From Methanobacteriota archaeon (GTDB lineage: Archaea > Methanobacteriota > Methanobacteria > Methanobacteriales > Methanobacteriaceae): DNA of 10,285 bases. Of the stretch, positions 5,377-10,285 are shown piece by piece. The stretch covers positions 1 through 10,285 of the forward strand of contig JAEYQZ010000259.1 of NCBI GenBank assembly GCA_023409695.1, read 5' to 3'. Numbering within the stretch: the first letter of the stretch is position 1; each line of letters starts with the position of its first letter. Both the position numbers and the translations under genes were made by a program. The notes below the pieces were generated by a model. It had not been told where the DNA came from, ran no database searches, and saw only the letters and a program-made list of their open reading frames with translations.

Positions 5377-6610
5377 GAAATTACGTGGTTTGCTTGCAAT
5401 GTTAATAATATCTTGCATTGCATTATCTGGGTTAAGTATTGCAAATGCTAGTGATCTAGATTCAACTGCAAACAGTACATTAAATGCAACCAAAAATACA
5501 ACGTCAAATAGTACAAATGGGAATGCATCAAATACATCAACTTCACCTGTAATAAAAGGATACTGGATTTTTTCACAGGATGTAGCCTCTGCAAATGCAT
5601 ATGATCTTAAATCTAAAGGAATTACAGATATATTTGTTTTGACAAGGGGAACAACTGGAGTATATCACAAAAATGAATTACAGGCAGCAATAAATAAATT
5701 TCATCCCTATGGAATTAAAGTACATGCGTGGATAGCGACTTTCAAAGATAACGGCAGTTTTGTAGATCCCTCAGGATATTACAATTATACAGTTAAAGTT
5801 GCAACTACAACAAAAGCTTGGAGTAACATAAAAACTGCGTATAAAGTCAAAACGAAAGTACAGTACAAGTCATGGTATAAATACTGGTATAAAAGCTATG
5901 GAAAATGGAGATATACGTGGAGATACACCTGGAAATATACTTGGAAATATGTCACTAAATACAAATACGTAAAAGGATGGGTTTATACACCAACTTACAA
6001 ATACGAAACAAGAACAGGTTATAATCTTACCTATAATAATCAATTAATTGGCGAGATAGCAAGTATTGCTAAGAATTATGATGTAGATGGAATCCACCTT
6101 GATTATCTGAGATATTCTGGAGTTGAACAGTATGGTAATGCTGCATATCAACAATTTGGAGGATTACAAGCAGCAGTTAATGCAGTAACTACATTTGTTT
6201 CTAGTATCAGTAATGCAGTAAATTCAACAAATAAATTGAATATGCAGGGTAAATCGTATATCAAGCTTTCAGCAGCCTTAATGCCTGAAGGATCAATTAA
6301 TGATGATTATTATGGTCAGAACTATGGAAAACTTGCAGATTACCTTGATTTTTTAGTCCCAATGACTTATAAAGGTAATTATGGTGCAAGTAATAGTTGG
6401 ATTGCTGATAAAATACAGTATATAGCTAATCAAGCGAAAGGTAAACCAGTATATGCGGGCTTAACAACATATTACTCTGATGATTATCTGGTACCATTAA
6501 GTCCCTATGAGTTACAGGATGATGTAAATTCTGCGCAAGCTGGAGGAGCATCTGGATTTGTATTATTTAGATATGGCTTTGGCTATTCATATGTACCTAA
6601 TTGGATCTAA
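5375..6610 (+). CDS. Secreted GHL10-like TIM-barrel protein, paralogue 1 (candidate cell-wall glycan hydrolase)
   Basis: A 411-residue secreted protein. Residues 1-25 form a signal peptide ending ANA. Residues 26-57 are a Ser/Thr/Asn linker with six N-x-S/T sequons (NST, NAT, NTT, NST, NAS, NTS). The rest resembles the GHL10/DUF187 glycoside-hydrolase-like barrel: KGYW at 61-64, GITDIFV (82-88), VHAW (116-119), DGIHLDYLRYSG (238-249), LMPEG (302-306) and VPMTY (328-332). D243 and E305, kept in all three paralogues, are the best candidates for the catalytic acid pair (inference). About residues 138-216, between HAW and DGIHLD, form a Tyr/Trp/Lys/Arg-rich insert with four W-(R/K)-Y-(T/V) units. 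Such a basic aromatic surface could grip an acidic glycan. There is no membrane anchor or wall-binding repeat, so it is probably released or loosely held. Its own promoter precedes it and a hairpin terminator follows. Substrate unknown. Confidence 0.85.
   Translation: MKLRGLLAMLIISCIALSGLSIANASDLDSTANSTLNATKNTTSNSTNGNASNTSTSPVIKGYWIFSQDVASANAYDLKSKGITDIFVLTRGTTGVYHKNELQAAINKFHPYGIKVHAWIATFKDNGSFVDPSGYYNYTVKVATTTKAWSNIKTAYKVKTKVQYKSWYKYWYKSYGKWRYTWRYTWKYTWKYVTKYKYVKGWVYTPTYKYETRTGYNLTYNNQLIGEIASIAKNYDVDGIHLDYLRYSGVEQYGNAAYQQFGGLQAAVNAVTTFVSSISNAVNSTNKLNMQGKSYIKLSAALMPEGSINDDYYGQNYGKLADYLDFLVPMTYKGNYGASNSWIADKIQYIANQAKGKPVYAGLTTYYSDDYLVPLSPYELQDDVNSAQAGGASGFVLFRYGFGYSYVPNWI
5906..5953 (+). repeat. 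12-bp tandem repeat, four units, in paralogue 1
   Basis: Four consecutive 12-mers, each starting TGG, lie at 5906-5917, 5918-5929, 5930-5941 and 5942-5953 and encode WRYT, WRYT, WKYT and WKYV. The same array has three units in paralogue 2 (7553-7588) and two in paralogue 3 (9282-9305). The unit length keeps the reading frame, so copy number can change by slippage or unequal recombination without breaking the protein. Confidence 0.85.
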
Positions 6611-6988
6611 AAAATAGATATCTCTTCAAATTTATTTTTTTAGTTGAAGAGAATATTTTTTTATTTTTTAATAGCTTTAAATAAAATATTAAGGTTTATT
6701 TTTTATTTCATTACAGTTGTTATACTCGGTGATCACTTCAAATTTTATGGGACTGATTTTGTTTTAAAGCCCATAAATGATTCATTGCATAAATAAATGT
6801 CTTAAATTATGTAAATATTGTTATTATTGAAATTTATAATGTATATACATGTATAATTAATCCTAATAGGACCCTATAAGTTTATAAGGGTGGTATAAAC
6901 CTCTTTTTTATAAATTAAAATCATAATATTTATATGTGCAGCTTTAAATACCTTGAATATGTCTAAAATTTCCATTGGTTAATTATCT
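6611..6988. other. Intergenic region between paralogues 1 and 2
   Basis: No coding region is seen. It holds the terminator of paralogue 1, two overlapping 12-bp palindromes (ATGTATATACAT at 6839-6850 and TATACATGTATA at 6844-6855), a hairpin GTTTATA/TATAAAC (6880-6886 and 6894-6900, 7-nt loop) followed by a T run at 6904-6909, and the promoter of paralogue 2. The hairpin with its T run resembles a second terminator or an element just upstream of the promoter. Confidence 0.5.
6621..6670 (+). terminator. Hairpin plus T-tract terminator of paralogue 1
   Basis: TCTCTTCAA (6621-6629) and its exact complement TTGAAGAGA (6644-6652) make a 9-bp stem, with T7 in the loop and a T-rich run at 6655-6669 after the stem. 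It begins 10 nt past the stop codon. The same stem core recurs after paralogue 2, so the terminator was duplicated along with the gene. Confidence 0.75.
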
Positions 6989-7009
6989 TTGGATATGGGA
7001 GGGGGTAAA
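6929..7009 (+). promoter_or_regulatory. Promoter, leader and ribosome binding site of paralogue 2
   Basis: TTTATATG (6929-6936) is the TATA candidate that matches the other two paralogues; TTTAAATA (6943-6950) is an alternative. The leader at 6979-7011 is nearly identical to that of paralogue 1, including GGGAGG at 6997-7002 with the same 7-nt gap to the position where the start codon should be. At that position (7010-7012) the sequence reads ATT, not ATG. Confidence 0.55.
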
Positions 7010-8206
7010 ATTAAGCGACTTATGTTGCTTACAATATTGATTTTTAGCATTGTATTGATGGGCTTAAGTGCTGTAAATGCCACTGATCCAGTCACAACAA
7101 ACGGCACGTCAAATGTAACTTTAAATAAAACATTAAGTAGTTACAGCTGTGCAACATCAACTAATATATCAAAAGTAACTAAGCAATCAACGGCTACGAT
7201 GAAGGGCTACTGGATGTTTTCATCATCAGCCGCGAAATTAAATTCAAATTCAGCCGCAGCTCTTAAAAAAAAGGGAATTACAGATGTATTTGTTTGTACA
7301 AGAGATATTCATGGAAAATATCATTACAGTGAATTAAAGAATGCTATAACCCAGTTAAAGAAGTATGGAATAAAGGTCCATGCATGGGTGGTGTGTTTCA
7401 ATTATAAGGGCAAGTTCATAGACCCTAAAGGGTATTACACTAAAAAAGTACCAGTTTATGTAAAAACAACGAAATACTGGGGTAAAAAGAAGGTTGCATA
7501 TAAAGTCAAATCAAAAAAATGGTATAAACACTGGTATAGAAGCTATGGAAAATGGAGATATACGTGGAGATACACCTGGAAATATGTCACTAAATACAAA
7601 TACAAAAACGGATGGATATATAAGCCAGTTTACAAATATGTGACAAAAAAATACTATACTACTTATTATAAGAAATTACTGGCGGGAATCAAGTATATCA
7701 ACAATAATTACGCTGTTGCTGGAATTCATCTTGATTATGTAAGATATTCTGGATGTGCTGAAAAGCATCATGCCGCATATCAACAGTTAGGCGGAGTTAA
7801 TGGGGGAGTAAACGCAGTTACTTCATTTGTTAAGAGAGTTCGCAGTGTTGTAACCAAACAACTTTCAGCGGCAGTAATGCCTGAAGGAGTTAATAATTCA
7901 TATTATTATGGTCAAGACTATGGAAAACTGGCGGACTACCTTAATTTCTTTGTTCCAATGACTTATCAGGGTAACTACGGTGAAACTAATGCATGGATTA
8001 CTGATAAGGTGAAATACATCGTTAGCCAAGCCAAAGGGAAACCTGTATATGCTGGTTTGACAACATACGGTTCTGATGGCAATGTTAAATCATTGAGTTT
8101 AAACGCGTTACAAAACGATGTAAAATCTGCTAGAGATGGGGGCGCATCTGGTTTTGTACTGTTTAGGTATGGTTTTGGATGTTCTTCTGTACCTACTTGG
8201 GCTTGA
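6995..8206 (+). CDS. Secreted GHL10-like TIM-barrel protein, paralogue 2, with irregular start codon
   Basis: Clear paralogue of the preceding gene: 398 residues counted from the ATT at 7010 that aligns with the ATG of paralogue 1 (numbering used here). The signal peptide (to about residue 24, VNA), a sequon-bearing linker (NGT, NVT, NKT, NIS) and the barrel follow in the same order: KGYW, GITDVFV, VHAW (H124), GIHLDYVRYSG, LDY D242, MPEG E292 and VPMTY. The Asp that opens DGIHLD in paralogues 1 and 3 is Ala237 here. The Tyr/Trp/Lys insert has three W-x-Y-x units (from W182). The start is uncertain: the ribosome binding site points to ATT 7010, whereas the nearest upstream in-frame ATG (6995, the coordinate given) overlaps that site and would give MGGGKIKR ahead of the same signal peptide; ATG 7022 is too far away. 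The long intact frame argues against a pseudogene. Function is inferred as for paralogue 1. Confidence 0.82.
   Translation: MGGGKIKRLMLLTILIFSIVLMGLSAVNATDPVTTNGTSNVTLNKTLSSYSCATSTNISKVTKQSTATMKGYWMFSSSAAKLNSNSAAALKKKGITDVFVCTRDIHGKYHYSELKNAITQLKKYGIKVHAWVVCFNYKGKFIDPKGYYTKKVPVYVKTTKYWGKKKVAYKVKSKKWYKHWYRSYGKWRYTWRYTWKYVTKYKYKNGWIYKPVYKYVTKKYYTTYYKKLLAGIKYINNNYAVAGIHLDYVRYSGCAEKHHAAYQQLGGVNGGVNAVTSFVKRVRSVVTKQLSAAVMPEGVNNSYYYGQDYGKLADYLNFFVPMTYQGNYGETNAWITDKVKYIVSQAKGKPVYAGLTTYGSDGNVKSLSLNALQNDVKSARDGGASGFVLFRYGFGCSSVPTWA
7553..7588 (+). repeat. 12-bp tandem repeat, three units, in paralogue 2
   Basis: Units at 7553-7564, 7565-7576 and 7577-7588 encode WRYT, WRYT and WKYV. Relative to paralogue 1 one internal unit (its 5939-5950) is missing; on both sides of that gap the two genes are identical (46 nt before, 18 nt after). 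Confidence 0.85.
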
Positions 8207-8256
8207 ATACTGAAATTCAGAAAATAGAAATGATAATGTGAAAAATTGGTTAAAAC

Positions 8257-8300
8257 CTCTTCAAATTTCTTTTTTAGGGTTTGAAGAGTATTTATTTTTT
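8257..8300 (+). terminator. Hairpin plus T-tract terminator of paralogue 2
   Basis: CTCTTCAAA (8257-8265) pairs exactly with TTTGAAGAG (8280-8288), with a T-rich loop and a following T-rich run (8289-8300). Stem and loop closely match the terminator of paralogue 1, which shows common descent of the downstream flank. Confidence 0.75.
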
Positions 8301-8530
8301 CTTTAGATTCATTATATTAGTATCTATATTAAACAAATTATTAATAAATGCATCAAAGTAATATTTTACTAATCTAATAGTTTTTAATTTAATTGTGCAC
8401 AAATTTTTGCTTCTTACTTGTAAAATCCAGTTATTATGATTATAAAATATAGTTTTAATTCCTTTTTAGAGCGCTTTAAATCCAAAAATAAGTATTAGGA
8501 GCATACCGCTCGGAATTTTAAATCAAAAGT

Positions 8531-8621
8531 TTTATATGCTCAAAGCAACAACCTTTTTATTGTCAATAACTCCAAATCGGTGTTGATCTGACATCTGGAA
8601 AAAACTGGGAGGCAATATAAA
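8531..8621 (+). promoter_or_regulatory. Promoter and ribosome binding site of paralogue 3
   Basis: TTTATATG (8531-8538) is a good TATA candidate preceded by the A-rich AAAAG, and resembles the TTATATG of the two other paralogues. It lies about 90 nt before the ATG. GGGAGG at 8607-8612, 9 nt before ATG 8622, is a strong ribosome binding site. Apart from that site the leader differs from those of paralogues 1 and 2. Confidence 0.55.
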
Positions 8622-10285
8622 ATGAAGCGACTTTTGTTGCTTACAGTGTTGCTCGTTTTTGTTGCAGCGCTGTTCAATGTAACTAATATATATGCCGCCA
8701 CAGAATATTCACAGACAACAGATAATTACCTAAACACCAGTTTAATTCAAGAAAATACAACAAATAATGCTTCAAATAATGAGACTATTCAAAATACAAC
8801 AGGCTCTGTAAACAAAACAGCAGCACCTGTTAATAACACTACAGTACAAACCCAAAACTTACTAAAAAATGCATCGAATTCAAGTAATAACAAGATAAAG
8901 ACAAATAACAGTAATATAACAAACGTTCAAAATTCTACTGACGCCGCAGGAGCTGAATCATATAAAAATGTTCGCGGAATATGGCTAAAAGCTGAAGATG
9001 TGAACAAATTAAATATAAGTGAAATTAAAAAAGCAGGAATTACAGATATATTTATCAAAGCAAACATATTATCTGCTCCTTCATATAAAAGCGTGTTAAC
9101 AGATCTCTTAAACAAGCTTAAAGGCACGAATTTTAGAGTTCATGCATGGATAACATGCTTTAAGGACGCAAATGGTAACTGGATCGATCCTCAGGGAAAA
9201 TACAGTTATACAGTAAAGGTTCCTGATAAAAAAATTAAATACAAAGTTTGGTACAAATCCTGGTACAAATACCATGGTAAATGGAAATATACGTGGAAAT
9301 ATTACTACGCGTACAAATACACGTATAAAAATCAAACAAAATATGGCTATAATACATCTAAACTAAATTCATTGATCTCTTCCATTTCAAACATAGTTAA
9401 AAATTACAATATAGACGGAATCAATCTTGACTATATTAGATACTCTGGTAATGCCTATAAAAGTTCAGGTTCAACCTCAACAATAACATCTTTCGTTCAA
9501 AAGGTGTATAACACTGTAAAATCGATTAAGCCGAAAGTAGCAGTTTCGGCAGATTTAATGCCTGAGGGAAAAATGAACGCATATTATTATGGGCAGAATT
9601 ACACTCAACTTGCAAAATACCTTGATTTCATGGTTCCAATGATTTACAAAGGTAACTATGGATACAACAGTTCAACAGGCACAGGCAGCAACGGAAAAAG
9701 CGGTTCGGACTGGGTAGGCTCAACTGTGAAGTATATAGTTAGCCAGGCCAACGGAACACCTGTTATAGCAGGTCTTCAGACGTACCGTTCAGATAAAAAT
9801 GTAACCGCAATACCAGCAAGCGAATTACGAAGCGACATTAATGCAGCTGGGAATAATGGCGCATCTGGATACGCTTTGTTCAGGTATGGGTTGATAGACA
9901 GTAAATTATATACAAGTCAGGGCACTAACACTCAGATTAAGTTTACACCGGACCAAATTCAAGATGCTGCGGCTAGAGTCAAAGCATATATTGAAACCAA
10001 TCACGTCCTTCCAAATTATGTGACAATTGGTACAACTCAGGTTAAAATGTCTGATATGTTAAGATTAATGGCTGTAGGTGTCCTACAGTTAAAAAGTGGA
10101 ACAAAAACACCGGTAACACTGAAAAGTGTTAATTCACCTTCAATGTCTACTGGAGATACTGTAAACGGGACAATAAATAAAGCAGGATATCTAACTATTG
10201 CACAGAATATTAAGTCATTCATAGACTCGAATGGTATTGCACCAAATTATGCAGTAAGTTCTTTGGGAAAAATCCAGTATGAATC
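8622..10285 (+). CDS. Secreted GHL10-like TIM-barrel protein with pseudomurein-binding repeats, paralogue 3 (3' end cut by window)
   Basis: An open frame of 554 codons with no stop before the window ends. It starts MKRLLLLT, aligned with the starts of its paralogues. Signal peptide to about residue 26; an Asn/Thr/Ser/Gln linker of some 85 residues with many N-x-S/T sequons; then the barrel at about 117-423: VRGIW (117-121), GITDIFI, VHAW (H174), DGINLDYIRYSG from D265, D270, MPEG E315, VPMIY and a final LFRYG. The His of DGIHLD is Asn here. The Tyr/Trp/Lys insert is shortest, with two W-K-Y units from W221. After the barrel comes a pseudomurein-binding repeat at about 441-490 (AAARVKAYIETN, LPNYVTIG) and the beginning of a second from about 518 (AQNIKSFIDSNG, APNYAVSSLGKI). 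These repeats bind pseudomurein and also occur in the phage lysins PeiW and PeiP. The protein is therefore probably held on the cell wall, and its barrel probably acts there. Confidence 0.88.
   Translation, partial: MKRLLLLTVLLVFVAALFNVTNIYAATEYSQTTDNYLNTSLIQENTTNNASNNETIQNTTGSVNKTAAPVNNTTVQTQNLLKNASNSSNNKIKTNNSNITNVQNSTDAAGAESYKNVRGIWLKAEDVNKLNISEIKKAGITDIFIKANILSAPSYKSVLTDLLNKLKGTNFRVHAWITCFKDANGNWIDPQGKYSYTVKVPDKKIKYKVWYKSWYKYHGKWKYTWKYYYAYKYTYKNQTKYGYNTSKLNSLISSISNIVKNYNIDGINLDYIRYSGNAYKSSGSTSTITSFVQKVYNTVKSIKPKVAVSADLMPEGKMNAYYYGQNYTQLAKYLDFMVPMIYKGNYGYNSSTGTGSNGKSGSDWVGSTVKYIVSQANGTPVIAGLQTYRSDKNVTAIPASELRSDINAAGNNGASGYALFRYGLIDSKLYTSQGTNTQIKFTPDQIQDAAARVKAYIETNHVLPNYVTIGTTQVKMSDMLRLMAVGVLQLKSGTKTPVTLKSVNSPSMSTGDTVNGTINKAGYLTIAQNIKSFIDSNGIAPNYAVSSLGKIQYE
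9282..9305 (+). repeat. 12-bp tandem repeat, two units, in paralogue 3
   Basis: Two units, TGGAAATATACG (9282-9293) and TGGAAATATTAC (9294-9305), encode WKYT and WKYY at the position of the longer arrays in paralogues 1 and 2. Confidence 0.75.
9942..10285 (+). other. Pseudomurein-binding repeat region (one complete, one cut)
   Basis: Within paralogue 3, the first repeat (from 9942) shows the family pattern of a helix AAARVKAYIETN, then LPNYVTIG and a second helix with KMSDMLRLM. The second (from about 10173) shows AQNIKSFIDSNG, APNY and SSLGKI and is cut by the window end. Such repeats usually come in groups of two to four, so the gene probably continues for one or more repeats. They are essentially limited to Methanobacteriales and their viruses, which fixes the host group. 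Confidence 0.8.

Larger units (their letters stand above)
8207..8621. other. Intergenic region between paralogues 2 and 3
   Basis: No coding region is seen in these 415 bases. It holds the terminator of paralogue 2, a 10-bp palindrome TTGTGCACAA (8393-8402) in otherwise AT-rich sequence, and the promoter and leader of paralogue 3. I recognise no RNA gene. Confidence 0.5.

Noticed and set aside
5906..5953. Tandem repeat considered as a CRISPR or intergenic satellite
   Set aside because: The units are only 12 bp, directly adjacent without spacers, and in frame within a coding sequence.
6989..8206. Paralogue 2 considered as a pseudogene because of its ATT start
   Set aside because: The frame is intact throughout, with the conserved barrel motifs, own promoter, ribosome binding site and terminator; only the start codon is odd.
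9108..9335. Minus-strand reading frame opposite the insert of paralogue 3
   Set aside because: The Phe/Val-rich product is the complement of the Lys/Tyr codons of the real gene; no start signal.
8622..10285. Paralogue 3 considered as a PeiW/PeiP-like pseudomurein endopeptidase
   Set aside because: It shares only the binding repeats with those; the catalytic part is a GHL10-like barrel and shows no Cys-His-Asp protease or transglutaminase-like motif.

Overview
The window comes from an AT-rich archaeon, almost certainly a pseudomurein-walled methanogen of the Methanobacteriales (Methanobacterium-like). Support: an archaeal-type NOG1 GTPase, an archaeal ThiN domain, TATA-box promoters with GGGAGG ribosome binding sites, T-rich terminators, and pseudomurein-binding repeats at the C-terminus of the last gene. 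Species cannot be told from the sequence.

Left part (1-2508): an AT-rich upstream region with an 18-bp direct repeat and a hairpin, then a NOG1-type ribosome-assembly GTPase whose end overlaps the start of a small heat shock protein (Hsp20) with a long charged N-terminal extension. A second, compact Hsp20 follows from its own promoter. Middle part (2643-4924, minus strand): a double-SIS sugar-phosphate isomerase/deaminase-like protein related to the GlmS isomerase half, and an unusual fusion of a ThiN thiamine-phosphate synthase domain to an Fhit-like HIT hydrolase domain. Both minus-strand genes have striking palindromes at their promoters.

Right part (5375-10285, plus strand): three tandem paralogues of secreted TIM-barrel proteins resembling the GHL10/DUF187 glycoside-hydrolase-like family. 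Each has a signal peptide, a linker rich in N-glycosylation sequons, and a Tyr/Trp/Lys-rich insert built around a 12-bp tandem repeat (4, 3 and 2 units). The third copy continues into pseudomurein-binding repeats and runs off the window end. Each copy has its own promoter, and the first two end in near-identical hairpin terminators, so this is a tandem gene family rather than an operon. The second copy has ATT where its relatives have the ATG start.

The most interesting proposals are (1) that the tandem family acts on the glycan strands of pseudomurein, a wall for which I know of peptidases (PeiW, PeiP) but no glycosidase; and (2) that the ThiN-HIT fusion joins hydrolysis of an adenylated thiazole intermediate to thiamine phosphate synthesis. 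Both are inferences; the domain architectures behind them are read from the sequence.
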